From: Castellaniella hirudinis
Lineage (GTDB): Bacteria > Pseudomonadota > Gammaproteobacteria > Burkholderiales > Burkholderiaceae_B
DNA length: 64,000 nucleotides
Direction of reading: 5' to 3'
Assembly (NCBI RefSeq): GCF_042651965.1
Contig: NZ_JBHSDY010000007.1
Location: 288,847-352,846 of the forward strand
This document shows, in pieces, positions 18,350-27,064 of this stretch; positions within the stretch are counted from its first letter, which is position 1, and the number at the start of each line of letters is the position of its first letter. The notes under the pieces were generated by a model. That model had not been told where the DNA came from. It was given only the letters and a program-made list of their open reading frames with translations, and did not search any database. Both the position numbers and the translations under genes were made by a program.

Positions 18350-18847
18350 TCAGTCCGGCGCCGCGCGGTTTTCAGGGCTTGCGGACGCGGCCAGCAAATG
18401 CGCCCGCAATTCTTCCAATTCGGCCTTGAGCACCCGGGCGTGACCGGGCGAACAGCCTGTCGCGCACAGCACGCTCTTGGGGACATCGCCGGCGCGGCGC
18501 CACAGATCGCGTCCGGCCTGGGTCAGCGTCACCCGCACCTGGCGCTGGTCATCCGCCGCGCGATCGCGGCGCAACAAGCCCATGGCCTGCAAGCGCTTGA
18601 GCAAAGGCGTCAGCGTGGCCGAATCCAGATAAAGGCGTTCGCCCAGCGCCGTGACCGTCTGGCCGTCGGCTTCCCACAGCACCAGCATCACCAGATATTG
18701 CGGATAGGTCAGACCCAGATCCGCCAGATGCCGCCGATAGATCTTGCCCATGGCCAGTTGCGCCGAATACAACGCGAAACAGAGCTGCGCATCCAGCGTC
18801 AGGCTGGAGGGCAGTGTTTCAGCGGCAGGGGCGGCAGAGCGATTCAT
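18350..18847 (-). CDS. ohrR: MarR-family organic peroxide sensor OhrR
   Basis: A 165-residue MarR-type repressor. The redox-sensing Cys of the OhrR family is present in the N-terminal motif LDAQLCFALYSAQLAM near residue 23. A winged helix region follows (LTYPQYLVMLVLWE, LDSATLTPLLKRLQAMGLL, DDQRQVRVTLT). Oxidation of the sensor Cys by organic hydroperoxides releases DNA in this family. A second Cys pair (VLCATGC near residue 128) could provide the resolving thiol. It lies directly upstream of ohrA on the same strand, and palindromic sites lie just upstream of its start, consistent with autorepression of an ohrR-ohrA operon. Confidence 0.92.
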   Translation of the reverse strand: MNRSAAPAAETLPSSLTLDAQLCFALYSAQLAMGKIYRRHLADLGLTYPQYLVMLVLWEADGQTVTALGERLYLDSATLTPLLKRLQAMGLLRRDRAADDQRQVRVTLTQAGRDLWRRAGDVPKSVLCATGCSPGHARVLKAELEELRAHLLAASASPENRAAPD

Positions 18848-18860
18848 GGATTCATTTTAT

Positions 18861-18890
18861 ATAGCGCGCTATTTAATAGCAAGCGATATT
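18861..18890. promoter_or_regulatory. Candidate OhrR operators
   Basis: Two related palindromes lie 14-43 bp upstream of the ohrR start. ATAGCGCGCTAT (18861-18872) is perfectly symmetric. AATAGCAAGCGATATT (18875-18890) is an imperfect version of the same pattern, with GC-N2-GC at its centre. The placement over the promoter fits repression by a dimeric MarR protein. Confidence 0.6.
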
Positions 18891-18976
18891 TTTATCCGGC
18901 AATTCCAGAAGAACCCGGCACGGCAGCGAGCGCCGGCGCAATGGCCCGCCGCCCGCTGCGCGGCTGTGCCGCCGCG

Positions 18977-20047
18977 TCAGGCGGTCTCGGCCTGAAACAC
19001 CGGATAGTCCGTGTAGCCCTGCGCCCCACCGCCATAGAACGTCGCGGGGTCCGGCTCGTTCAGCGCCAGGTTTTCGCGGATGCGCATCGGCAGGTCCGGA
19101 TTGGCCAGCGCGATCCGGCCCACCGACACCATATCGGCCAGCCCCGCATCCAGGTCGGACGACAGGGTCCCCCGATCGCGGCCCGGCCGGTTGACGATCA
19201 GCACGGACGACCACGTGCGGCGGATGTCCCGCAGCAAGGCCTCGTCCGGCCCCTGGACCACGTGCAGATAGGCCAGGCCCAGCGGCGCCAGGCGCGCCAC
19301 CAGATGCCGATACAGGTCCGCGCTCTCCGGGCCCTCATCGATGCCGCCCAGCGTCCCGCCGGGCGACAGGCGCATCCCCGTATGGCCGGCGCCGATCCGG
19401 TCCGCCACCGCCGCCGCGACCTCCACGGCGAAACGCGCGCGGTTCTCGATGGAGCCGCCATACGCGTCCGTGCGCGCATTGGCATTGGGCGCCAGGAACT
19501 GCTGGATCAGATAACCATTGGCGCCATGGATCTCGACCCCGTCCGCCCCGGCGTCCATCGCCCGTGCGGCAGCGGCGGCATAGTCCTCGATCGTCTGTTC
19601 GATATCAGACAAGGCCATGGCGCGCGGCGCCGGCACGTCGTGCATGCCCGACGGCGTGTACATGCGGGCGTCCGCCGCGATCGCCGAAGGCGCCAGCGCC
19701 TGCCGGTGGTGCGGCGTGTTGTCCGGGTGGGACATCCGCCCGGCATGCATCAACTGGATGAACAGATGCCCGCCTGCCTCGCGCACCGCCCGGGTCACCC
19801 GGCGCCAGCCCTCGACATGGGCGTCTTCATGCAGCCCCGGGGAATTCAGATAACCCTGGCCGTCGGCGCTGGGCTGCGTGCCTTCCGCGATCAGCAGACC
19901 CATGGCCGCTCGCTGGGCGTAATACTCGGGCGCCAGATCGCCCGGCGTGCCATCGTCGCCCGCGCGGCTGCGCGTCATCGGCGCCTGCGCCAGGCGATTG
20001 CGCAGGGTCAGATCGCCCAGCCGGATTGGATTCCATAATGTCGTCAT
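18977..20047 (-). CDS. Old yellow enzyme family FMN ene-reductase (NemA-like)
   Basis: A 356-residue TIM-barrel flavoprotein. Markers are NPIRLGDLTLRNRLAQAPMTR at the N-terminus, the substrate-binding motif GVEIHGANGYLIQQFLAP (His and Asn, with the downstream Tyr) near residue 170, and RTDAYGGSIENRARF. The family reduces activated alkenes, N-ethylmaleimide and nitrate esters with NADPH. ATG 20047 has AGGAG upstream; an in-frame start at 20095 has no such site. It is divergently transcribed from a LysR-type regulator gene across 140 bp, a usual arrangement for control by that regulator. Confidence 0.92.
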   Translation of the reverse strand: MTTLWNPIRLGDLTLRNRLAQAPMTRSRAGDDGTPGDLAPEYYAQRAAMGLLIAEGTQPSADGQGYLNSPGLHEDAHVEGWRRVTRAVREAGGHLFIQLMHAGRMSHPDNTPHHRQALAPSAIAADARMYTPSGMHDVPAPRAMALSDIEQTIEDYAAAAARAMDAGADGVEIHGANGYLIQQFLAPNANARTDAYGGSIENRARFAVEVAAAVADRIGAGHTGMRLSPGGTLGGIDEGPESADLYRHLVARLAPLGLAYLHVVQGPDEALLRDIRRTWSSVLIVNRPGRDRGTLSSDLDAGLADMVSVGRIALANPDLPMRIRENLALNEPDPATFYGGGAQGYTDYPVFQAETA

Positions 20048-20187
20048 TTCAAATGCTCCTGATTGAATGAAAGCGAACGGACGGACTCGCCGCACCGGTG
20101 AACTCGCTCTGTCATCACATTAAGTCGTTTCATAAAGAGCCGATAGACCATAAAATACCGACAGATCGTCTTGAAAATGGAACGGAC

Positions 20188-21072
20188 ATGGATCTTTCCT
20201 CGCTGAGCGACTTCGACCTTGTCGCCACGCACGGCGGCTTTGGCAAGGCCAGCCGCAGCAGCGGCCGCGCAAAAGCCACGCTGTCACGGCGCATCATGGA
20301 TCTGGAGCAGAGTCTCGGGGTCCGCCTGATCGAGCGCGGCGCGCGCGCCCTGCGACTCACCGAAGAAGGCGCCGTCCTGTACGAACGCACGCACACGCTG
20401 CTGGCCGACCTGGCCGAGGCAGGCGCCTCCGTGTCCGGCGGGCACACCGCGCCGCGCGGCACGCTGCGCATCAGTGCGCCCGTACTGTTCTCCCACACAT
20501 TGATGGGCACGCTGTCCACCGAATACGCCGGACGCTATCCCGACGTGCGGCTCGACATCCGCGCAGAAGACCGCCGCGTCGATCTGGTCGAAGACGGCTA
20601 CGACATCGCCATCCGCGTCAACCCGCACCCCGACTCGACCCTGGTCGGACGCTGCTTCGCCCGCGACCGGATGCTCCTCGTCGCACCCGCCGGGCTGCGG
20701 CGTCCGCGCCGGACACGCGGCGCGGCGGACATCCCCGACATCCCCGCCGTCACCCTGAACAACACGTCAGACCAAGGCCCCTGGGTCTTCCTGGACGGCA
20801 AGACCTCACGCACGGTCAACCCCGTGCCACGCCTGGTCCTGTCCTCGCTGATCATGGTCAGGGACGCCGTGCGCGCCGGCGCCGGCGCGGCCCTGATCCC
20901 TCAGTCCATGGTCCGTCCCGGCCCCGCCTCCGAGGGCCTGGCAATCTGGGGCCCGCTGCCCGACCGTCAGGTCGAACTCTGGGCCCTGCACCGCTCACGC
21001 CGCCTGGTCAACGCCAAGGTCTCGACCTTCATCGACTTTCTCTGCGCCCGGTTCCCCGACCGCTGGCTCTGA
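20188..21072 (+). CDS. LysR-family transcriptional regulator
   Basis: A 294-residue LTTR. The N-terminal helix-turn-helix spans about residues 1-60 (DFDLVATHGGFGKASRSSGRAKATLSRRIMDLEQSLG...). The effector domain starts near residue 88 (GTLRISAPVLFSHTLM) and contains the family stretch VDLVEDGYDIAIRV. ATG 20188 places the HTH at the usual position; an in-frame ATG at 20098 would add 30 residues not typical of the family. It diverges from the old yellow enzyme gene and probably regulates it in response to electrophiles. Its last 78 bases overlap the end of the convergent hydrolase gene. Confidence 0.9.
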   Translation: MDLSSLSDFDLVATHGGFGKASRSSGRAKATLSRRIMDLEQSLGVRLIERGARALRLTEEGAVLYERTHTLLADLAEAGASVSGGHTAPRGTLRISAPVLFSHTLMGTLSTEYAGRYPDVRLDIRAEDRRVDLVEDGYDIAIRVNPHPDSTLVGRCFARDRMLLVAPAGLRRPRRTRGAADIPDIPAVTLNNTSDQGPWVFLDGKTSRTVNPVPRLVLSSLIMVRDAVRAGAGAALIPQSMVRPGPASEGLAIWGPLPDRQVELWALHRSRRLVNAKVSTFIDFLCARFPDRWL

Positions 21073-21885
21073 ACCCAGAAAATCCAGCACATCGCGCGTG
21101 ACCCGCGCCGCCTTGTCCACAATCAGGAAATGCCCCGCCTGCGGATATTCGAGGTAGCGGGCCCCCGGAATCATGCGCGCGGATGCCCGACCGGCCAGCG
21201 CCGGCGGGACGCTCGTGTCCTCCGCGCCATGGATCACCAGCGTGGGGATCGTGAAGGCTCGCATATCCTGGCGAAAATCGGTTCCGGCCCAGGATCTTGC
21301 CGTCTCGACGACCGCCCTGGGACTGGCGCGCAAGGCCATGTCCAGATACCAATGGCGGCGCGCCTCGTTCACCGTTTCGTCTTCATCCGGCCGAAACACC
21401 GTCTTGGAATAAGCGCCCAGAAAACCGATCCGATCCTGCTCCAGCGCCTGGAACAAGCCGTCGAACACCTCGCCCGGCACGCCCTCGGGACGATCCGGCG
21501 CCTGGGCCAGACCCGGCGTCACCGCCGCCAGCAGCACGACCCGGGACACCCGCGCCGCACCATACGTCGACAGGTAGCGCGCCACCTCGCCGCCGCCCAT
21601 CGAAAACCCCACCAGCGCGGCCTCGTGCAGATCAAGCGCTCTTATCAGGGCGTCCAGGTCGGCGGCCAGCGTGTCATAGTCATATCCGCCCCAGGGACGG
21701 TCCGAGCGGCCGAATCCCCGCCGGTCATAGGTGATGACCCGATAGCCGGCGGCAGCCAGATGCAGCGCCTGATATTCCCAGCTCGCCGCGTCCAGAGGCC
21801 ATCCATGCAGCAGCACCACAGGGCGCCCCGTCCCCCAGTCCTCGTAATGCAGCCGCACTTGGTCTTTCGTCGTGATGAATGCCAT
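20995..21885 (-). CDS. Alpha/beta hydrolase (non-heme chloroperoxidase-like)
   Basis: A 296-residue alpha/beta hydrolase. The oxyanion motif is VVLLHGWPLDAASW near residue 28. The nucleophile elbow is VGFSMGGGE near residue 95, the acid is in TLVIHGAEDTSVP, and the catalytic His is in EYPQAGHFLIVD. The whole resembles non-heme chloroperoxidase/arylesterase enzymes, with the conserved TYDRRGFGRSDRP. ATG 21885 follows an AGGAG site; a longer in-frame start at 21948 is less likely. The C-terminal ~26 codons lie antisense over the 3' end of the LysR gene. Confidence 0.88.
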   Translation of the reverse strand: MAFITTKDQVRLHYEDWGTGRPVVLLHGWPLDAASWEYQALHLAAAGYRVITYDRRGFGRSDRPWGGYDYDTLAADLDALIRALDLHEAALVGFSMGGGEVARYLSTYGAARVSRVVLLAAVTPGLAQAPDRPEGVPGEVFDGLFQALEQDRIGFLGAYSKTVFRPDEDETVNEARRHWYLDMALRASPRAVVETARSWAGTDFRQDMRAFTIPTLVIHGAEDTSVPPALAGRASARMIPGARYLEYPQAGHFLIVDKAARVTRDVLDFLGSEPAVGEPGAEKVDEGRDLGVDQAA

Positions 21886-22036
21886 GCCTGTTCTCCTGTT
21901 CAGCAATCCGGGCCATGCTAGGACCCCGGACGCACGCCGCATAGCCACGAAACCGGGACAGCCTGATCCGTCCCTGCGCCGTGGGACACGCGGGTGGCAT
22001 CATCCTTACAATCAGGAAAATCCTCAGGAAACCACT

Positions 22037-23152
22037 ATGACCGATTGCATCGACTGCGTCGTCATCGGCGCCGGTGTCGTCGGGCTGGCGGTCGCGCGCG
22101 CTTGCGCCCAGGCCGGGCTGGAGACCCTGGTGCTCGAAGCCGAATCCGCCATCGGCACCGGCACCAGCGCGCGCAACAGCGAAGTCATCCACGCCGGCCT
22201 TTACTACCCGCGCGGCTCGCTCAAGGCCCGGCTGTGCGTCCAGGGCCGCCGGATGCTGTACGACTATTGCGCATCCCACGGCATCCATCACCGACGCTGC
22301 GGCAAACTCATCGTCGCCACCCACGAAGCGCAATTCGGCGCCCTGGAACGCATCAGCACGGCGGCCGCCGCCAATGGCGTGCACGACCTGCGCCGACTGG
22401 ATGCCGGCCAAGCGCAAGCACGCGAGCCCGCACTGCGCTGCATTGCCGCGCTGGAATCGCCGTCCACCGGCATCATCGACAGCCACGGCCTGATGCTCGC
22501 CCTGCAAGGCGACCTGGAATCCGCCGGCGGCCTGCTGGCCTTGCGATCCCCCGTCCTGTCAGGCCGGGTCCTGCCGTCCGACGAAGGCATCCTGCTGCGC
22601 GTCGGCGGCGACGAACCCATGGAACTCATCGCCCGCCGCGTCATCAACTGCGCCGGCCTGTACGCCCAAGCCGTCGCCGCCGCCCTCGACGGCCTGCCGC
22701 CCGACAGCATCCCCGCCGGCCGCTACGCCAAAGGCAACTACTACGCCCTGTCGGGCAAGGCCCCGTTTTCCCGCCTGATCTATCCCGTCCCCGAACCCGG
22801 CGGCCTGGGCGTGCACCTGACCCTGGACCTGGGCGGACAGGCCCGCTTCGGCCCCGACGTCGAATGGATCGACGCCATCGACTACACCGTCGACCCCGCC
22901 CGCGCCGACGGCTTCTACGCCGCCATCCGCCGCTACTGGCCCGACCTGCGCGACGACGCCCTGCATCCCGACTACGCCGGCATCCGCCCTAAACTGATCG
23001 TACCCGCCGGCCAGGACGCCGATTTCCTGATCCAGGACACGCGCGCGCACGGCGTCCCCGGCCTGGTCAACCTGTACGGCATCGAATCCCCAGGCCTGAC
23101 CGCCAGCCTGGCCCTTGCCGACGAAGTGATGACGCGGCTGGAGAATCCCTGA
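22037..23152 (+). CDS. FAD-dependent oxidoreductase, L-2-hydroxyglutarate oxidase (LhgO) type
   Basis: A 371-residue DAO-family flavoprotein. The dinucleotide fold is DCVVIGAGVVGLAVARACAQ at the N-terminus. The GTSARNSEVIHAGLYYPRGS stretch is characteristic of the LhgO/YgaF group. The C-terminal FAD contacts are in GVPGLVNLYGIESPGLTASLA. Members oxidise L-2-hydroxyglutarate or similar 2-hydroxy acids and feed electrons to the quinone pool; the exact substrate is inferred. ATG 22037 is preceded by CAGGAAA. The reading frame extends upstream to 21872, but that would overlap the divergent hydrolase start. Confidence 0.85.
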   Translation: MTDCIDCVVIGAGVVGLAVARACAQAGLETLVLEAESAIGTGTSARNSEVIHAGLYYPRGSLKARLCVQGRRMLYDYCASHGIHHRRCGKLIVATHEAQFGALERISTAAAANGVHDLRRLDAGQAQAREPALRCIAALESPSTGIIDSHGLMLALQGDLESAGGLLALRSPVLSGRVLPSDEGILLRVGGDEPMELIARRVINCAGLYAQAVAAALDGLPPDSIPAGRYAKGNYYALSGKAPFSRLIYPVPEPGGLGVHLTLDLGGQARFGPDVEWIDAIDYTVDPARADGFYAAIRRYWPDLRDDALHPDYAGIRPKLIVPAGQDADFLIQDTRAHGVPGLVNLYGIESPGLTASLALADEVMTRLENP

Positions 23153-23247
23153 CCCGATGCGCGCGGATCGACTGGTCCGCCGGCACAGCGCACAACACGA
23201 TGCATAATCATGGCATCGCCTTCAACCCTTGTTCACAGGAATCCGAC

Positions 23248-23544
23248 ATGATCCGCGAAATGGCCCACATCACCGTGAAACCCGGCACCCAGACCGACTT
23301 CGAAGCCGGCGTCCGCCAGGCGCTGCCGCTCTTTCACCGCGCCCGCGGCTGCACCCGCGTCGAACTGCACCACATCGTCGAAAAACCCGAGCAATACGTG
23401 CTGATGGTGTACTGGGAGACCCTGGACGACCACATGGTGCATTTCCGCCAGTCCGAGGATTTCCAGGCCTGGCGCGGACTGGTGGGCGGATTCTTCGAGA
23501 AAGCGCCGGAGGTGGTGCATTCGGAGGTGGTGGTGGAGGAATAA
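23248..23544 (+). CDS. Antibiotic biosynthesis monooxygenase (ABM) domain protein
   Basis: A 98-residue single-domain protein with the dimeric alpha-beta barrel pattern of ABM/YgiN proteins (MAHITVKPGTQTDFEAGV, RVELHHIVEKPEQYVLMVYWETLDDHMVHF). Such proteins act as cofactor-free quinol or small aromatic monooxygenases, or are of unknown role. ATG 23248 has CAGGAATCC before it. It lies 95 bp after the FAD oxidoreductase on the same strand and converges on mnmE. Confidence 0.8.
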   Translation: MIREMAHITVKPGTQTDFEAGVRQALPLFHRARGCTRVELHHIVEKPEQYVLMVYWETLDDHMVHFRQSEDFQAWRGLVGGFFEKAPEVVHSEVVVEE

Positions 23545-23589
23545 GGGACGCCGGCCGCAACGGGCCGGACGGCCGGTGTGTTGAGCCAG

Positions 23590-24972
23590 CTACTTCCCGA
23601 TACAAAACCTAGAAAAAATCTCCCCCAGCAAATCATCGCTGGTGAACTGCCCCGTGATCCCGCACAGCGCCTCGTGCGCCAGGCGCAGTTCCTCGGCGAA
23701 CAGGTCCAGGACCTGATCGCTATGCGCGGCATGCCCTGCAGCCGCTTGCAGATGCGCCCGCGCCGCTTCCAGCGCATGCACGTGGCGCTCGCGCGCCAGC
23801 CAGGGAGATTCGGTCCCCGGGGTCCAGCCGGCGATGGCCAGCAGCCGGGCGCGCAAGGCGTCCAGGCCTGCGCCGGTGTGGGCGGAGATGTGTAGCGGAG
23901 CATCATCGGCCGTTGCCGCAACAACATCCGACGATGATGGCGGCGACGGCAGAAGATCAACCTTGTTCCACACCCTCAACACCGGCACCCCATCGGGCAA
24001 GCGCTGCACGATCTCCGCGTCCAGCGGATCGTCCGGGTGCCGCGCATCCTGCAGGTGCAGAATCACCTGGGCGCGGGCGATCTCGGCCCAGCTGCGCTCG
24101 ATGCCGATGCGCTCGACGGTGTCCTCGGTTTCGCGCAGGCCGGCCGTGTCGACGATGTGCAGGGGGATGCCGTCGATGTGGATCTGCTGCACGACGCGAT
24201 CGCGCGTGGTGCCGGCAATCGGCGTGACGATGGCGACGTCCTCGCCCGCCAGGGCGTTCAGCAGACTGGATTTACCGACGTTGGGCTGGCCCGCCAGCAC
24301 CACGTGCAGCCCTTCGCGCAGCACCAGTCCCTGGCGGGCGGTGCGCAGCACGCCGGCCAGCGCGGCGGTCACCGCGCCAAGGCGATCAGCCGCCTGATAC
24401 TTTTCCAGGAAGTCGATTTCTTCCTCGGGGAAATCCAGGGTCGCCTCGACCAGCATGCGCAACTGCACGATGCGCTCGCTCAAGGCATCGACCTCGGCGG
24501 AAAACGCGCCCGACAGGGACGCCATGGCGCTGCGCGCCGCAGCGGTGGAACTGGCCTCGATCAGGTCGGCCACGGCCTCGGCCTGGGCCAGGTCCAGGCG
24601 GTCGTTCAGGAAGGCGCGCTGGGTGAATTCACCCGGCTGCGCCAGGCGCAGGCCGATGGCTGCGCCCCGCGCCAGGCAATCCTCCAGCACGCGCCGCAGC
24701 ACGGCGGGACCGCCGTGGCCTTGCAGTTCCAGCACGTCCTCGCCGGTGTAGGAATGCGGGCCGGGAAAGAACAGCGCCAGTCCTTCGTCCAGGGTCTCGC
24801 CGCGCCGATCGCGAAACGGCAGGTAGTGGGCATGACGAGGCTGCAGGGGTTGCGCGCACAACGCTTCAGCCCAGGCCCTCAGATCCGGACCGGACACGCG
24901 AATGACGCCGATCCCGCCCCGGCCGGGCGCCGTGGCAATGGCGATGATGGGGTCGGCGGAAAAAGCGCTCAT
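23590..24972 (-). CDS. mnmE: tRNA-5-carboxymethylaminomethyluridine GTPase MnmE
   Basis: A 460-residue protein that starts with the folate-binding domain (SADPIIAIATAPGRGGIGVIR). A helical domain with an inserted G domain follows: G1 GQPNVGKSS near 228, G2 TTRD, G3 DTAG and G4 NKVD. It ends with the diagnostic C-terminal FCIGK. With MnmG (at 58681 here) it modifies U34 in tRNAs. Length and termini match the family. It lies downstream of yidC on the same strand, behind a terminator-like hairpin. Confidence 0.97.
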   Translation of the reverse strand: MSAFSADPIIAIATAPGRGGIGVIRVSGPDLRAWAEALCAQPLQPRHAHYLPFRDRRGETLDEGLALFFPGPHSYTGEDVLELQGHGGPAVLRRVLEDCLARGAAIGLRLAQPGEFTQRAFLNDRLDLAQAEAVADLIEASSTAAARSAMASLSGAFSAEVDALSERIVQLRMLVEATLDFPEEEIDFLEKYQAADRLGAVTAALAGVLRTARQGLVLREGLHVVLAGQPNVGKSSLLNALAGEDVAIVTPIAGTTRDRVVQQIHIDGIPLHIVDTAGLRETEDTVERIGIERSWAEIARAQVILHLQDARHPDDPLDAEIVQRLPDGVPVLRVWNKVDLLPSPPSSSDVVAATADDAPLHISAHTGAGLDALRARLLAIAGWTPGTESPWLARERHVHALEAARAHLQAAAGHAAHSDQVLDLFAEELRLAHEALCGITGQFTSDDLLGEIFSRFCIGK

Positions 24973-25011
24973 GCGTCACCGGAAACAGGGGTTGGGCTCA
25001 ACGGCACAAAA

Positions 25012-25040
25012 CAAAAACGGCGCCCCGAGGAGCACCGTTT
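25012..25040 (-). terminator. Rho-independent terminator after yidC
   Basis: On the minus strand, a 9-bp stem (25032-25040 with 25015-25023, one T-G wobble) is followed by a T-rich stretch (TTTTGT). It lies 23 bp past the yidC stop and 40 bp before mnmE, so mnmE may have its own promoter or depend on read-through. Confidence 0.7.
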
Positions 25041-25062
25041 CGAAGGCAAAAACAGTCTAGCA

Positions 25063-26736
25063 TCAGCTCGATGCCGCAGCCGCCTTCTCCCGATCCAGCC
25101 GCAGCATGATGATGCGCTGCTGGATGATGGAAATGATGTTGTTCACGCACCAGTACAGCACCAGGCCGGCCGGGAACATGAACATCATCCCGCCGAACAC
25201 CAGCGGCATGATCATCATGATCTTCGCCTGGGTCGGATCGGGCGGCGTCGGGTTCAGCTTGATCTGCAGGAACATCGTCGCCATCATGATCGCCGGCAGG
25301 ATGAACCAGGGGTCGCGCACCGACAGGTCGTGGACCCACAGAATCCAGGGCGCGCCGCGCATTTCCACGCTGCCCAGCAGCACCCAGTACAGCGCGATGA
25401 ACACCGGGATCTGCACCAGCATCGGCAGGCAGCCGCCCAGCGGGTTGATCTTTTCGGTGCGGTACATCTCCATCATGGCGGCGTTCAGCTTGGCCTTGTC
25501 GTCGCCGAACTTTTCCTTCAGGTGCTGCATGCGCGGAGCAACCAGCTTCATCTTCGCCATCGAGCGGTAGCTGGCGGCCGACAGCGGGTAGAAGACGGCC
25601 TTGATCAGCAGCGTCAGCACCACGATGGTCCAGCCCCAGTTGCCCAGCAGCCCGTGCAGCCAGGTCATGAAATGGAACATGGGTTTGGCGATGATGGTCA
25701 CCCAGCCATAGTCCACCACGACGTCCAGGCCCGGCGCCACGGCATTCATGGCCTTCTGATCCTGCGGGCCAACCCACAGATTGGCCTCGACCGTCTGTTG
25801 AGCGCCCGGGGCGATCGTGCCGACCTGCTCGATGGTACGGATGGCGTACAGATTGTCGGCCAGGCGCAGCGCCTGGTTGGTGCGCACCGTGCCCTGGGGC
25901 GGCACCCAGGCGCTGGCGAAATAATGCTGCACGATGCCGATCCAGCCGTTGTCGGCCTGCTGGATGTAGCTGCCCTTGCCCTTGGCGATCTCGTCGAACT
26001 TCACCTTCTGGAACTTGTCTTCCGACGAGTACACCGCCGCGCCCGTGAAGGTGCTGTAGAAGCCCGAAGTATTCGGGGGATCGTTGCCGTCGCGCGTCAA
26101 TTGCAGATACAGCGAGGGATCGATCGGCTGGTCGCCCAGGTTGCTGATGTCATGGCGCACGCGGATATCGTAGCCATCGCGCGGCACGATGAAGGTCTTG
26201 ACCACCTTCACCTGATCGGCCGTGGCCTCGAAGGCGATTTCCACGGTGTTGCCCTTGACGACGGGTTCCGGCGTCACCAGCGAGAACGGCGTCAGGTGCG
26301 TCGGATAACTGCTGCCCTGCGGGCCGACCACGCCGGTCTGGGCGACGTACATGTCGCCCGGCTGGTCGTTCAGCAGGAACATCGGGCCGCCCTCGCCATC
26401 CAGCGCCTTGTACTTCAACAACTCGGCCTGCACCAGTTGGGCGCCGGTGGTGTCGAAGGTCAGGTCATAGGCCTCGGTCTTGAGATGGACCTTCTGCCCC
26501 ACGGGTTCCGCAGCCGAACCCGGCACCGTCGCGGGCGCCCCGGGCTGAGCCGTGGCGGCGGCAGCCGGCACGCCGGCGGGCTGTCCGTCTCCGGACTGGG
26601 CGGTCTTGGACTGCTCGGCGGCGGGCGGCGTCAGGGAAAACAGCGACGGCTGGCCCTGGTAGACCTGCCAGTTGTTCCACAGCAGCAGCAGCGAAAAAGA
26701 AAAGATCATCCAGAGGATGGTGCGTCGAATGTCCAT
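25063..26736 (-). CDS. yidC: Membrane protein insertase YidC
   Basis: A 557-residue Gram-negative YidC. The N-terminal signal-anchor helix is MDIRRTILWMIFSFSLLLLW. A large periplasmic beta-sandwich domain follows (about residues 60-340, with a Pro/Ala-rich linker before it). The C-terminal five-helix insertase core carries GGCLPMLVQIPVFIALYWVL and ends with AGLVLYWCVNNIISIIQQ. It inserts inner membrane proteins alone or with SecYEG. ATG 26736 starts at the canonical MDIRR. Gene order yidC-yidD-rnpA-rpmH is standard. Confidence 0.97.
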   Translation of the reverse strand: MDIRRTILWMIFSFSLLLLWNNWQVYQGQPSLFSLTPPAAEQSKTAQSGDGQPAGVPAAAATAQPGAPATVPGSAAEPVGQKVHLKTEAYDLTFDTTGAQLVQAELLKYKALDGEGGPMFLLNDQPGDMYVAQTGVVGPQGSSYPTHLTPFSLVTPEPVVKGNTVEIAFEATADQVKVVKTFIVPRDGYDIRVRHDISNLGDQPIDPSLYLQLTRDGNDPPNTSGFYSTFTGAAVYSSEDKFQKVKFDEIAKGKGSYIQQADNGWIGIVQHYFASAWVPPQGTVRTNQALRLADNLYAIRTIEQVGTIAPGAQQTVEANLWVGPQDQKAMNAVAPGLDVVVDYGWVTIIAKPMFHFMTWLHGLLGNWGWTIVVLTLLIKAVFYPLSAASYRSMAKMKLVAPRMQHLKEKFGDDKAKLNAAMMEMYRTEKINPLGGCLPMLVQIPVFIALYWVLLGSVEMRGAPWILWVHDLSVRDPWFILPAIMMATMFLQIKLNPTPPDPTQAKIMMIMPLVFGGMMFMFPAGLVLYWCVNNIISIIQQRIIMLRLDREKAAAASS

Positions 26737-26827
26737 TGGCGCCTGTTTTTTCGTATGGGTACGGGGCAAAAGCCCACCAGTTTAACGTAGCAATCCTGAC
26801 TGCGGCCCTAACAGCCCCCGGCCGGCC

Positions 26828-27064
26828 TCACGGGCGGCCTGCGCCGCGCGCGGGCGGCACCGGATCGTGGCCGCCCTGGCACCAGGGATGACAGCGGCCG
26901 ATGCGCCGCGTGCCCAGCCACAGCCCCCGTGCCACCCCATGGGTTTCGATGGCCTCGATGGCGTAGGCCGAGCACGTCGGGGTAAAGCGGCACTGCTGCC
27001 CCACCCAGGGACTCAGGAAATACCGGTAGAAGCGGATCGGGGCGATGAACAGGGCGCGCATCAT
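26828..27064 (-). CDS. yidD: Membrane protein insertion efficiency factor YidD
   Basis: A 78-residue YidD with the family pattern IRFYRYFLSPWVGQQCRFTPTCS followed by YAIEAIETHG and the Cys-containing CHPWCQGG. Three conserved Cys groups are present. It is thought to help YidC-dependent insertion at the inner membrane. Its ATG (27064) overlaps the rnpA stop as ATGA, so the two are translationally coupled; a second in-frame ATG follows directly. Confidence 0.95.
   Translation of the reverse strand: MMRALFIAPIRFYRYFLSPWVGQQCRFTPTCSAYAIEAIETHGVARGLWLGTRRIGRCHPWCQGGHDPVPPARGAGRP

Noticed and set aside
21872..22036. A 55-residue N-terminal extension of the FAD oxidoreductase
   Set aside because: It would overlap the start of the divergent hydrolase and has no family similarity; the dinucleotide-binding fold begins right after ATG 22037.
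23551..23568. CCGGCC/GGCCGG hairpin between the monooxygenase and mnmE genes as a terminator
   Set aside because: The stem is only 6 bp in a region of simple GC-rich sequence and no T-run follows, so it was not listed as a feature.
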